A DNA stretch of 64,000 nt from VXYL01 sp965243175 (GCA_965243175.1 OZ251532.1:3782001-3846000), one strand, 5' to 3'; counted from the stretch's first letter, positions 26,401 through 35,414 are shown. The notes: generated by a model not told the origin, from the letters alone. Numbers and translations: made by a program.

Positions 26401-26511
26401 CCTGATGACGCGAGCGAGTGTGACGGATTCCCCCCGCTCCCCGCAACTCGCGCCGCAACCCGCGCCGTGGGCAGGGGTGTGCGACATGGCGGTATCTGCT
26501 GCCGCACCTCC

Positions 26512-26560
26512 GGGAGCGCAGGCGTCCGCTTGCATGCGGCGGGGACGCCCGCGTTCCCAG
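26512..26560. repeat. Intergenic palindromic repeat, copy 2
   Basis: The reverse complement matches the unit at 1859-1910 along nearly its whole length: CTGGGAACGCGGGCGTC at one end and GACGCCTGCGCTCCC at the other, with GCATGC in the centre. It lies just upstream of gor and inside a spurious 5' extension of that frame. Confidence 0.7.
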
Positions 26561-26674
26561 GGCAATCACCAAGGACTTGCCGTACACCGCTGAGCCCAAC
26601 TGAGCCAAGAAACGCCACCGCGCCAAGCGATGGGGTAGACTCCACCGTTCAAGTCATCGAGCAGGAGCGAAGCG

Positions 26675-26974
26675 ATGAAACAGCGGGTGCTGGAACAGGC
26701 GCGGAGCACCGTGGATGGCTTCCTGCACCGACAGTGCGCCGACACCACGCTCGGGGTGCTGTCGGTGAACCCGGAAGTGGATGGCTACGGCGACGAGTTC
26801 CTCTTGATTCGCTTCACCTACGACGACAGCAACGGCGCCAAGGGTCTCCCGGACTCCTTGGCGCGCATTCAACTCAAGGACCGCTTGCGCACTGAACTGC
26901 AGAGCGCGGAGGTCGAGGCGTTTCCCGTCGTTTCGTTCATCGCCGAATCGGAAGTCGGGAAAGAGCCGGAGTAG
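26675..26974 (+). CDS. Small partner protein of HEPN module, copy B
   Basis: A 99-residue protein related to the one at 16609-16908. The same central strands are present (DEFLLIRFTYDD), a helix (QLKDRLRTEL) and the terminal FPVVSFIAESEVG against FPLVHFIAKSDIG in copy A. A ribosome site AGGAGCGAAG precedes the ATG. Here it is the first gene of the pair, six bases before the HEPN gene, the reverse of the order at copy A. No nucleotidyltransferase motif is visible. The antitoxin role is inferred. Confidence 0.65.
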   Translation: MKQRVLEQARSTVDGFLHRQCADTTLGVLSVNPEVDGYGDEFLLIRFTYDDSNGAKGLPDSLARIQLKDRLRTELQSAEVEAFPVVSFIAESEVGKEPE

Positions 26975-26980
26975 CGAACC

Positions 26981-27451
26981 GTGGATCCAGATCACCTCAT
27001 GCAAATCGCCACCGACCTTGCGGAAGTCAATCCCCGCCGGCCACGGCGAGCGGATCTATGTCGGGCCGTCAGCACCACGTACTACGCCATGTTCCACTGT
27101 CTGGCGCATACCTGCGCAGACCGTTTGGCAGGCCGCGCCGGTACGGTCGGCAACCGACCGATGTGGCGACGGGTGTACCGTGCGCCGGATCACGGGCAGG
27201 CCCGGGCACGTTGCGAGAACGTGCCATCCTGGTTCGGCGACGGAGTGCGACAGTTCGGGCGGACGTTCGCAGAGTTGCAGCGCAGGCGCCACTTGGCGGA
27301 CTACGACCCGGATTTCCGGATCGGCAAATCCGAAGTGATCGCGGACATCAACGATGCCAGAACGGCGATCGACCGCTTCCGTGCGACACCCGCCAACGTT
27401 CAGCGCGACTTCGCCATCCATGTGCTGATGAAGGTGAGGCCGGATGCCTGA
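26981..27451 (+). CDS. HEPN-domain protein, copy B (candidate RNase toxin)
   Basis: A 156-residue paralogue of 16920-17384. It shares AEVNPRRPRRADLCRAVST, YYAMFHCLAH, and WRRVYRAPDHGQARARCEN, where Arg-x6-His (RVYRAPDH) is conserved with copy A. The start is GTG, with GGAG overlapping the partner stop. Overall identity is moderate, so the two modules diverged long ago or came in separately. It is expected to be an RNA-cleaving or NTP-transferase-regulated HEPN toxin; no activity is proven. Confidence 0.7.
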   Translation: MDPDHLMQIATDLAEVNPRRPRRADLCRAVSTTYYAMFHCLAHTCADRLAGRAGTVGNRPMWRRVYRAPDHGQARARCENVPSWFGDGVRQFGRTFAELQRRRHLADYDPDFRIGKSEVIADINDARTAIDRFRATPANVQRDFAIHVLMKVRPDA

Positions 27452-27973
27452 ACCGGCACCCGTCCTCCGGCCGCGGGTGTCGTCGCTTGGCGTCAGCATC
27501 GCCGGAACGCGACGCTGACGCTCGCCACCAGCATTGGCTACGGCTTCAGCAGGCCGTCCACCCTGGCGGTGCGGGTGCTGGCCGCGCACTCGGGCAGCAC
27601 GGATGTCGCCACCGGGAACGCTCGCGGTCTCGTCCACGCCGGACACGACGCTGACCTAGCCCTGCGTCGTGGGGGCGAGTACCACGCTGCCGCGTCTCGT
27701 ACGCCCTCTCTACAGTCGACCTTGTTGACCGTGGTGCAATACCTTGGCGCAACACCTTGGCGAGCGTGGGGAAAAAGGGTAGTTTCCATGTATGGGCGGT
27801 GCGCTGGGGAGCGCGAAGCCGCAGCAGAGAGGGCAGCGCCCAATTAGGAGCGGCGATGCTGTGGGTGCGCCGTTGGGCCAGCGAAGGGGGACGATTCTTG
27901 AGCAAGCCGCGTTGCCATCCGCACCGGGCCGGCGTCCGGGCGCTCTCGTCGCGCAAGGCGACGGCTGACTGAG
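27452..27973. other. 522-bp gene-free stretch
   Basis: No convincing gene. One plus-strand frame (about 27505-27660) reads NATLTLATSIGYGFSRPSTL and ends without start or stop signals. It resembles a fragment of a repeated beta-sandwich (Calx-beta-like) extracellular protein, too short to call. A short direct repeat, gcaa(t/c)accttggcg, occurs at about 27739-27764. No promoter with both boxes was found for the ABC operon that follows. Confidence 0.4.
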
Positions 27974-30403
27974 ATGAACGCCCGCGCCGATCGCGCCGCC
28001 AACCGGCTGCGGGCTCGGGCGTTGCCGATGTTCGGCGACGGCCCGGTTCCTTTGGAGCGCTACGAAGGTCTCGCCCACGACGCCAGCGGGTTTCGCGGCG
28101 TGCTGTTCCTGCTGCTGCGCTCCTGGCCCTACATCCGGCCGCGCTTCCTCGGCCAGTGGTGGTATCCGGGCGAAGGCGTGAAGGGCGGCACCGCGGAGCT
28201 GTCGAGCAGCGACGGCTACCGCTCCTATGCGCCGTTTCTCGTGTTCCTGGTCGCGGCTACCGGGCCCGCGACCGGCTGGACCGAGTGGACGCTGGAATGG
28301 CCGATGAACCTGCTGTACGGGCCGGTGGCGGCCATCGTCGTCGGCACGTTCCTGATGAACTACGCCCGCGGCGCCTTGCAGAGCATCGGCATCGTCGCCA
28401 TCCTGCTCTCCGCCATCGGCGCGATTCTCGCTGGCGTCTTTCTGATCGACCTGTACACCACCGGCCCCTACGTGCTCGCCGTGATCGGCGCCTGCGTCTT
28501 CGGCTGGCTGGTGCAGCTGCGGCTGAAGGACGGGCGGCTGGACTACCGCGTCCGTTCGCGCACCCATCTGGTGTACTTCTACGCCATCAACTTCTTCGAG
28601 CGCTTCCTGGACCTGGCGCTCGGCGTGGTGCTGGCCGACCTGCTCAACCAGAGCCTGCTGCAGGCCGAACCGCTGGCGCCGGGGCTGGCGACGCTGCTCG
28701 GGTACCCGGAGCTGGCTGCCGGCGCCGTCGAAGGCAGCCTGGCGGAGGCGCAACGCCACGAACTGAAGTGGGCGTACGTCTACGTGGCCTTGGGCACACA
28801 CCTGTGTCGGCTGCCGCTGCGCATCTTCAACCCGTACTACAACATGTGGATCATGCAGGGCATCAACCAGGATCTGCGCCTGGATCTGCTCTCGCGCTGG
28901 CATCAGCTCTCGCTGAACTACCACAGCGACCACCGCACCGGCGATTCCATCTACCGCATCTACCAGGACAGCGCGATGGTGACCGCGGTGGTGGGCCATC
29001 TCATCGGCATGACGCTCGCCATGATGAGCTACTACAGCTGCGTGGCGCTGGTGACTCTGCTGAGCCCCTGGCTGGGGCTGATAGCGGCAGTCCTAGTGGC
29101 GCCGGCACTGCTGTGGGCCAGATGGGCCATGCCGCACATGCGAACGCGGGCGCTCGTCTACCGCGCCGCGACGTCGGACGTCACGTCCACGGTGCAGGAG
29201 GGGTTCGGCGCCATTCGCCTGATCAAGGCGTTCTGCGCCATGGACCGCGCGCAAGAGCGCCTGGAGGCGGACTCCGTCATCGCCTTCAACGCCGCCTACC
29301 GGGTGCGCGTGCTGATCGCCGTGGTCACCATCGTCATGTTCACCATCGCCGCTTCGTTCGTGGCCGGCGGCACGTTCTTCATGGCGCTGTGGGCGAATCG
29401 CGGCGACCCGACCTTCGCGGTCGAACTCATGGCGCTGCTGGGCATCAGCTGGGTGGTGTGGAATCTCGCCAGCTACGACTGGACGAAGAACCAGCTGCAC
29501 GAGTCCACCGGCGACATCCGCAAGCTGCTGCGCGACTGGATGACCGCGCAGGACATGGCGATGGGGCTGCGTCGGGTGTTCGACATCCTCGACCTCTCGC
29601 CGGACATCCAGGATCGCCCGGACGCCAAGCCGCTGCGCGGATTGAGCAACGAGATCCGCTACCACGACGTGAGCTTCGCCTACGAAGCCGATCGCCCGGT
29701 GCTGCAAGGCGTGAGTTTCGCGGCCAGGCCCGGCTCCATCACCGCCATCATCGGGCCCACCGGTTCCGGCAAGAGCACCATCACCGCGTTGCTGCTGCGC
29801 CTGTTCGACCCGGACGACGGCAAAGTCACCATCGACGGCCAGGATCTGCGCGAGCTGAAAGTGCAGTCCTTGCGCGAGCACGTCGCCACCGCTCTGCAGG
29901 AGAACGTGCTGTTCGCCATGTCGGTGCGCGACAACATCCGCTACGCGGCGCCAGCCGCCAGCGACGAGCAGATCCGCGAGGCGGTGCGCGTGGCGGCCAT
30001 GGAGGAATACGTCGCCGAACTGCCGCAGGGCATCGACACCGTGCTCGCGGACCGTGGCGGCAAGCTCTCCACCGGTCAGCGCCAGCGGCTCTCCATCGCC
30101 CGCGCCGTGGTGCGCGACACGCCCATTCTGGTGCTCGACGAACCCACCGCCGCGCTCGATGCCGCCACCGAACACGAAGTGATGCGGAACCTGGCCGCGT
30201 GGGGCAGCGAGCGCGCCATCTTCATCATCACGCACCGCATCTCCACCATTCGCCGCGCCGACAACATCCTCTATCTGGATGGCGGACGCATCGTCGAAAG
30301 CGGCACCCACGAGGCCTTGATGGCGCGGGAGGACGGCCGCTACCGGGCGTTCGTGGAGGCCGAATCGACGCTCACCAACGCCGCACCGGCGGTGGCCGGA
30401 TAG
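27974..30403 (+). CDS. ABC exporter half-transporter with extended N-terminal membrane region
   Basis: An 809-residue fused TM/ATPase subunit. Before the usual six-helix domain (from about residue 195) it has an extra membrane region of about 190 residues with at least four hydrophobic segments (for example APFLVFLVAATGPATG and IVAILLSAIGAILAGVFLI). The ATPase part has Walker A GPTGSGKST, a signature altered to LSTGQRQR, Walker B ILVLDEPT and the H-loop ITHR. It lies 11 bases upstream of a second half-transporter, so a heterodimeric exporter is likely. The long N-terminus is the odd feature. Substrate unknown. Confidence 0.85.
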   Translation: MNARADRAANRLRARALPMFGDGPVPLERYEGLAHDASGFRGVLFLLLRSWPYIRPRFLGQWWYPGEGVKGGTAELSSSDGYRSYAPFLVFLVAATGPATGWTEWTLEWPMNLLYGPVAAIVVGTFLMNYARGALQSIGIVAILLSAIGAILAGVFLIDLYTTGPYVLAVIGACVFGWLVQLRLKDGRLDYRVRSRTHLVYFYAINFFERFLDLALGVVLADLLNQSLLQAEPLAPGLATLLGYPELAAGAVEGSLAEAQRHELKWAYVYVALGTHLCRLPLRIFNPYYNMWIMQGINQDLRLDLLSRWHQLSLNYHSDHRTGDSIYRIYQDSAMVTAVVGHLIGMTLAMMSYYSCVALVTLLSPWLGLIAAVLVAPALLWARWAMPHMRTRALVYRAATSDVTSTVQEGFGAIRLIKAFCAMDRAQERLEADSVIAFNAAYRVRVLIAVVTIVMFTIAASFVAGGTFFMALWANRGDPTFAVELMALLGISWVVWNLASYDWTKNQLHESTGDIRKLLRDWMTAQDMAMGLRRVFDILDLSPDIQDRPDAKPLRGLSNEIRYHDVSFAYEADRPVLQGVSFAARPGSITAIIGPTGSGKSTITALLLRLFDPDDGKVTIDGQDLRELKVQSLREHVATALQENVLFAMSVRDNIRYAAPAASDEQIREAVRVAAMEEYVAELPQGIDTVLADRGGKLSTGQRQRLSIARAVVRDTPILVLDEPTAALDAATEHEVMRNLAAWGSERAIFIITHRISTIRRADNILYLDGGRIVESGTHEALMAREDGRYRAFVEAESTLTNAAPAVAG

Positions 30404-30414
30404 GACGCGAAGCC

Positions 30415-32457
30415 GTGGCCGAGAACACGCTGGATCCGCAAGCGCCCACGCCGCCAAGTTCGAGCGGCGACAACCGTTCGCTGGACGAGCGCACCAGCGG
30501 CATCGACACCCGCACCGAAATCGGCGAACGCGATTCGCTGCGCATCATCGGGCGCAGCGCGGGCTACATCCGCTTCTTCTTCTGGCGCTACATGGGCAAG
30601 TTCGCCCTGAAGCTGGGCGCCTACGTGGTGCAGCTCGGCATCTTGCCGTGGCCGGCCAAGATGATGGTGGACAACGTGATCCTCGGTCGCCCCATCGAGG
30701 AAGCGAAGAACTACCCCATCTACTGGCAGCCGGTGCTGGACGCGATGGTCGGCATGTCGCCCTTCGAGGTGCTGGTCTGGCTCGCCGTGATGGGCTTCAC
30801 CTGCGTGCTGCTGCTCGGCCGCTTCATCACCACCGGCTACAACGACGACGTGGAAGCCGGTCTCGCGCAAGGGCACGACTACGCCACGCGGACCGAGAAC
30901 ACCATCCACGGCGGCCACAGCACGTTCGGCGGCCTGTGGGGCTACATGGAGTTCAAGCTGAACACGCGCTTGAGCCAGGCCCTCAACCACACGCTGCGCG
31001 GGCAGCTCTTCAGCCGCATCGGAGCGCTCTCGATGACGCAGCTGGAGGATCAGCGCATCGGCGATTCGGTGTATCGCGTAATGTACGACGCGCCCCAGGT
31101 GCAGGAGATCTTCTACGAGATCACGCACACGCCGGTAATGTCCACGCTCCTCTATCTGCAAGCCGCGCTGACGGTGCTGGTGACCTACCCCTCGGTGCCG
31201 GAGATCTTCTGGATCACGCTGGCGATGTTCCCCATCTACGCCATCCTCTCCGGCCTGTTCTCGCGCATCGTGCGGCGCCGCGGCCAGGCCGCGCGGGCCG
31301 CCGGGGCGTTGACGACCAGCACCATTGAAGAAGGCATGGACAACGTGCTAGCGGTGCAGAGCCTAGGCGGCAACGCCGAAGAGAAGGGACGCTTCGACAA
31401 GGACAGTTCGGAATCCTTCAAGCGCTTCCGCGGCGTGGCGCTGTTGTGGATGATCATTCCGCAGGTGGGCGACACCATCAACGCCATCGCGCAGACCGCG
31501 TTCTTCGTCTTCCTGATCGGCCTCATCATCGACGGCGCCCTGACCGCCGGAGACTTCGGCGCGATGTTCGTGTTCTGGGGCTTTCTTCGCGGCCCGGCGA
31601 TGGCCTTGGGCATCTTCTGGATCCGCTTCCAGGACAACGTGGCCGGCATGAGGCGCGTCTTCGCCATGATGGACCTGCCGGCCGAAGCCGACCTGGGAAG
31701 GACCACCCTGCCGCCGGTTGCCGATGGCGTCGCCATGCGCGGCGCCGGGCTGGTCTATCCCGATGGCCGGCGGGCGCTCGACGACGTGGACCTCGATGCG
31801 CGAGTCGGCGAGATCATCGCGTTCGTCGGGCCGACCGGCGCCGGCAAGACGAGTCTGGCCTACCTGATTCCCCGCTACCGCACCGCCAGCGAAGGCGCGG
31901 TGTACGTCGACGGCCACGACGTCAACGACCTGACGTTGGAGAGCCTGCGCAGCCAAGTCACCTACGTCTTCCAGGAGACCCAGCTGTTCTCCGATTCGAT
32001 CGGCGACAACATCCGCTACGGCAAGCCGGACGCCGCCCAGGAGGAAGTGGAGCGAGTGGCCCGCACCGCCGGCATCCACGACTTCATCGCCGCCCTCCCC
32101 GACGGCTACGACACCAAGCTCGGCGGCGCCGCCGCCAGCAAGCTCTCCGTAGGCCAGAAGCAGCGCATCTCCATAGCCCGCGGCCTGCTGCGCGACTCCC
32201 GCATCCTCATCCTCGACGAACCCACCTCGGCGCTGGACCCCGAAACGGAACGCTATCTGGTCCAATCGCTGCACGAAGCGGCGAAGGACCGCCTGGTCAT
32301 CATCATCGCCCACCGCCTCTCCACCATCGCCCAAGCCAACAAGATCGTCTTCCTGGACGACGGCCGCGTCATGGAACAAGGCAGCCACCGCGACCTCATG
32401 GCGAAGACCGACGGCCACTACCGACGCTTCGTGGAGCTGCAGACGTCCGCGGCGTGA
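30415..32457 (+). CDS. ABC exporter half-transporter, partner subunit
   Basis: A 680-residue half-transporter, GTG start. A polar N-terminus of about 50 residues precedes six helices. The ATPase domain has Walker A GPTGAGKTS, variant signature LSVGQKQRI, Walker B ILILDEPT and IAHRLST. Both subunits of the pair have a non-glycine residue at the third signature position (LSTGQ/LSVGQ). It is the second gene of a two-gene operon; a promoter for the next cassette follows. Family and TM layout are clear; the cargo (lipid, drug or peptide) cannot be read from sequence. Confidence 0.87.
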   Translation: MAENTLDPQAPTPPSSSGDNRSLDERTSGIDTRTEIGERDSLRIIGRSAGYIRFFFWRYMGKFALKLGAYVVQLGILPWPAKMMVDNVILGRPIEEAKNYPIYWQPVLDAMVGMSPFEVLVWLAVMGFTCVLLLGRFITTGYNDDVEAGLAQGHDYATRTENTIHGGHSTFGGLWGYMEFKLNTRLSQALNHTLRGQLFSRIGALSMTQLEDQRIGDSVYRVMYDAPQVQEIFYEITHTPVMSTLLYLQAALTVLVTYPSVPEIFWITLAMFPIYAILSGLFSRIVRRRGQAARAAGALTTSTIEEGMDNVLAVQSLGGNAEEKGRFDKDSSESFKRFRGVALLWMIIPQVGDTINAIAQTAFFVFLIGLIIDGALTAGDFGAMFVFWGFLRGPAMALGIFWIRFQDNVAGMRRVFAMMDLPAEADLGRTTLPPVADGVAMRGAGLVYPDGRRALDDVDLDARVGEIIAFVGPTGAGKTSLAYLIPRYRTASEGAVYVDGHDVNDLTLESLRSQVTYVFQETQLFSDSIGDNIRYGKPDAAQEEVERVARTAGIHDFIAALPDGYDTKLGGAAASKLSVGQKQRISIARGLLRDSRILILDEPTSALDPETERYLVQSLHEAAKDRLVIIIAHRLSTIAQANKIVFLDDGRVMEQGSHRDLMAKTDGHYRRFVELQTSAA

Positions 32458-32483
32458 ATGTCGATAGGCGAGGCGCGGTTCCT

Positions 32484-32512
32484 TTGCGCCACTAGTTGGC
32501 CGCGCGTATAGT
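32484..32512 (+). promoter_or_regulatory. Sigma70-like promoter of the ATPase-DUF4276 cassette
   Basis: -35 TTGCGC (32484-32489), 17-base spacer, -10 TATAGT (32507-32512). The predicted start near 32519 leaves a leader of about 20 bases before the ATG at 32540. Confidence 0.5.
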
Positions 32513-32539
32513 CGCTCTGACGGTCGCGGACGCACGCAC

Positions 32540-33781
32540 ATGGCGAAGATCGAAGGAATTCGGATCCAGAACTTCCGCGCCTTGCGAGACGTGACCCTCG
32601 GCCAGCTCTGGAATTCGCCACGCAGCATCCAGCCGCTGACGCCGCTCACGACGGTGATCGGCAAGAACGGCGTCGGCAAGAGCTCCCTGTTCGATGCCTT
32701 CGGATTCCTCGCTGACTGCCTGAAGCTCGGCGTCGAGCAGGCTTGCGACGAACGGGGACGCGGCGGCTTTCAGCGCATTCGGTCCCAAGGGGCCGATGGG
32801 GCAATCGAGTTCACCGTCTACTATCAGCAGAGCTCTGAAGCTCGCCCCATCACCTACGAGCTGGGGATCGGCACCGATCAAGCAGAGCGCCCTTACGTTG
32901 CGCACGAACGCCTTCGGCAACGGCGTAGAGGCCAACATCAAGGCTGGCCCTTTTCTTTTCTGATGCTGGAAGACGGCCGAGGCGAAGTGTGGGCCGGCGA
33001 TGCCGCCGGGCGACAGCACGATGAAGAAGAAAAAGATGAAGAGCGGGCGGCGAGAGAATCGATAGAAATGCACGACAGTCGCAGGCTCGGCATCGCATCG
33101 CTCGGCGTGTTGAGCAAGCATCCGCGCATAGCGGCCTTCAGAGAGTTCATGGAGGGTTGGTATCTCAGCTACTTCAACCCGGACGCCGCCCGCGGCCTGC
33201 CGCTCGCCGGGCCGCAGAGGCACCTGAACATGTATGGCGACAACATCGGCAACGTCGTCCAGTACATGCAGCGCGATCATCCAGCTCGGTTCGAACGGAT
33301 TCTCCAGGACATCTCCGAGAAGATTCCGGGCATCCATAGAATCGAGACCAAACAGAGCGAAGACGGGAGGTTGCTGCTCTGTTTCAACGACAAGGGCTTC
33401 GACGATCCTTTCTTCGCGCAGCAGATGTCCGACGGGACGTTGAAGGTATTCGCATACTTGCTGCTGTTGGAGGACCCTGCGCCACCACCCTTCATCTGCA
33501 TCGAGGAGCCGGAAAACGGTATCTACCACAAGTTGCTGGAAGTCCTGGCAATCGAGTTCCGAGACCATGCGACCAAGTCGGCAAACGCGCCGCAGATGTT
33601 CGTGACGACCCATCAGCCGTACTTCGTCGATGCCCTTTCGCCGGAGGAAACCTGGGTGATGGAAAAGGAGGACGACGGCTTTGCGAGGATCAGACGGGCC
33701 AGCGACGACCCGATGGTCGTCGCTCTTGCGAACGAAGAGTTGCCGCTGGGTGGACTTTGGTACAGCGACTACTTGGACTGA
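32540..33781 (+). CDS. OLD/RecF-like AAA ATPase of a two-gene cassette
   Basis: A 413-residue SMC/RecF-type ATPase. The N-terminus IQNFRALRDVTL leads into Walker A TVIGKNGVGKSSLFDAFGFL. After a long insert come the signature QQMSDGTLKVFAYLLLL, Walker B FICIEEPENGIY and a switch histidine in VTTHQPYFVDAL. It ends without a nuclease domain. The next gene, six bases downstream, supplies a DUF4276/TOPRIM-like protein. Such ATPase plus TOPRIM pairs parallel OLD nucleases, Gabija and PARIS, which act against phage; a defence role here is inferred from that architecture. Confidence 0.85.
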   Translation: MAKIEGIRIQNFRALRDVTLGQLWNSPRSIQPLTPLTTVIGKNGVGKSSLFDAFGFLADCLKLGVEQACDERGRGGFQRIRSQGADGAIEFTVYYQQSSEARPITYELGIGTDQAERPYVAHERLRQRRRGQHQGWPFSFLMLEDGRGEVWAGDAAGRQHDEEEKDEERAARESIEMHDSRRLGIASLGVLSKHPRIAAFREFMEGWYLSYFNPDAARGLPLAGPQRHLNMYGDNIGNVVQYMQRDHPARFERILQDISEKIPGIHRIETKQSEDGRLLLCFNDKGFDDPFFAQQMSDGTLKVFAYLLLLEDPAPPPFICIEEPENGIYHKLLEVLAIEFRDHATKSANAPQMFVTTHQPYFVDALSPEETWVMEKEDDGFARIRRASDDPMVVALANEELPLGGLWYSDYLD

Positions 33782-33787
33782 AGGGAC

Positions 33788-34435
33788 ATGCACTTCGAGG
33801 TATTGGTCGAAGACAGATCGACAAGCGTTACCGTAAACGTCGTGTTGGAGAAGATGCTGGGAAGAAACGGGGATGTCCACACTTGGCAACTGCACGCTTA
33901 CAAAGGTGCAGGTCGTCTGCCGAAAGGTCTTCCGGGCACGACCGATCCGAGCAAGAGAATCCTCTTGGACCGGCTTCCCAATATCCTCCGAGGCTACGGT
34001 CGCAGTCTCGGCCCAGAGTCGTCGGTCGTTGTCGTTGTGGGCCTGGACGACCGCGATTGCCGCGCCTTCAAGCGCGAACTGCTCGACGTGCTAAACCGCT
34101 GCTCCCCTTGCCCCCGAACGCTTTTCAGAATCGCCATAGAGGAAAGCGAAGCGTGGCTGCTGGGCGACCATGCAGCTGTTCGGGCAGCCTACCCCAACGT
34201 ACGCCAGAGAGTGCTCGCCAGCTACGTTCAGGACTCCATCTGCGGTACTTGGGAACGGCTCGCCGACGCCGTCCACCCAGGCGGTTCGGCACGGCTCAAG
34301 AACTGGCAGGAGGCCGGCAAGGCGAAATCCGAGTGGGCAACGAAGATCGCGACGCGCATGAACGTCGAGAACAACGCCTCGCCGAGCTTTCGCGTTTTCC
34401 GGGAAGGCATTAGAGCGCTCAGCAACGCGATCTGA
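33788..34435 (+). CDS. DUF4276-type (TOPRIM-like) partner of the ATPase
   Basis: A 215-residue protein. N-terminal FEVLVEDRST provides the conserved glutamate, VVVVVGLDDRDC the acidic Asp-x-Asp, and FRIAIEESEAWLLGDHAAVRAAYP the EAWLLGD segment typical of DUF4276 proteins. These are the acidic positions expected of a TOPRIM metal site. It follows the ATPase gene by six bases and is surely co-transcribed. It probably acts as the nuclease or effector activated by the ATPase. Catalysis is inferred from motif placement only. Confidence 0.75.
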   Translation: MHFEVLVEDRSTSVTVNVVLEKMLGRNGDVHTWQLHAYKGAGRLPKGLPGTTDPSKRILLDRLPNILRGYGRSLGPESSVVVVVGLDDRDCRAFKRELLDVLNRCSPCPRTLFRIAIEESEAWLLGDHAAVRAAYPNVRQRVLASYVQDSICGTWERLADAVHPGGSARLKNWQEAGKAKSEWATKIATRMNVENNASPSFRVFREGIRALSNAI

Positions 34436-34517
34436 ACTCGGCGTCGTGGCGCCGACGCAGCGCTTCGACGCCGCGGCGTGCATGGATGCATCACCGCGGC
34501 GCCGTTCGTGTGCGCGC

Positions 34518-35414
34518 CTAGTCCACAACGGAAGCCGCACTCGGCGACGGGTGTTCGTCGCGAACGCGCAGGAAGCTGGCGAAGCGAGGCAGGCCGGTGC
34601 TTGTGTGGCCGTAGTGCTTGTAGGTGACGGTGGTGCCGAGCGGCGGCGGCTTGCGGCGCTGCTCGTCCGTGAAGCCGGTGCCGACGCGAAAACGGCGGCC
34701 GCCCGGCATTTCCAGGACCAACGCCCCCATCATGCCGGTGTACTTCCCCTTGCCTGGCAGATGCGCCACGACTTCGGCTTCGGCGTCGTCGAAGCGTTTG
34801 AGCTTGAGCAGGTCGGCGCTGCGTCCGACACGATGGAACGAGCCCGCCCGACGCAGCATCAGCCCCTCGCCACCGCCTTCGACCACCTCGTCGAGCAGCG
34901 CCATCAGCGCATCGTGGCTCGCCACCCGGCGCTGTTCCACCAACGCGATGGTGGGGGAGTCGAGAGTGGCGAAGATCTCCTCTAGCCGCTGCAGGCGGCC
35001 ATCGAAGTCTGCACTGTGCGAGGGCAGATCGAAGACCATGAAGCGCACCTGTCGCCAAGCGGCGTCGTCTGGCGTTTGCCGTCGTACCACGCCGGAGAGC
35101 TTGTCGAAAGTGCCGCGGCCCATCCACAGTTCGCCGGCGAGCGGCAGTGTCGGGAAGTCGGCGACGAACCATGCTGGCGCGTTGAAGCGGTTGCCAGCGC
35201 GCGAGACCAGCCCACTGCCATCCCAGTGGGCGTAGACGCCGTCCAGCTTTTCGCTCACCCAATAGGTGCCGACATCGACGCCTTCGCGGTAGGTCTGCGC
35301 CAGCGACACGGCCGGCGCCGACTGCGCTTGGGCCGCAGCCGACGCGAACAGCAGAAAGAGGAGCGGAAGAAGCAGCGGCGAGAGTGCGGTGGTTTGCGTT
35401 CGGGACAGGGACAT
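34518..35414 (-). CDS. Secreted ATP-dependent DNA ligase (Lig E type)
   Basis: A 298-residue minimal DNA ligase with an N-terminal signal peptide (LSPLLLPLLFLLFASAAAQAQ). The nucleotidyltransferase domain has the adenylated lysine in VSEKLDGVYAHW (motif I), ELWMGRG (III), FMVFDLP (IIIa), EGLMLRR (IV) and LLKLKR (V). A C-terminal OB domain follows, and no DNA-binding domain is added. This is the Lig E class, thought to act in the periplasm on incoming or extracellular DNA. It stands alone, convergent to the ATPase-DUF4276 cassette. comEC is elsewhere in the window, so a DNA-uptake link is possible. Confidence 0.9.
   Translation of the reverse strand: MSLSRTQTTALSPLLLPLLFLLFASAAAQAQSAPAVSLAQTYREGVDVGTYWVSEKLDGVYAHWDGSGLVSRAGNRFNAPAWFVADFPTLPLAGELWMGRGTFDKLSGVVRRQTPDDAAWRQVRFMVFDLPSHSADFDGRLQRLEEIFATLDSPTIALVEQRRVASHDALMALLDEVVEGGGEGLMLRRAGSFHRVGRSADLLKLKRFDDAEAEVVAHLPGKGKYTGMMGALVLEMPGGRRFRVGTGFTDEQRRKPPPLGTTVTYKHYGHTSTGLPRFASFLRVRDEHPSPSAASVVD

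Noticed and set aside
26401..26565. N-terminal extension of glutathione reductase
   Set aside because: It is encoded by a palindromic intergenic repeat and low-complexity sequence; the enzyme fold begins at HDYDLFVIGAG.
27505..27660. Calx-beta-like protein fragment
   Set aside because: About 50 residues with weak resemblance and no start, stop or neighbours to support it.
28156..32457. A 1433-codon open frame running through the first ABC gene into the second
   Set aside because: The first part is arginine/histidine-rich shadow sequence on top of a clear ABC subunit. Only the part from 30415 is a real gene.
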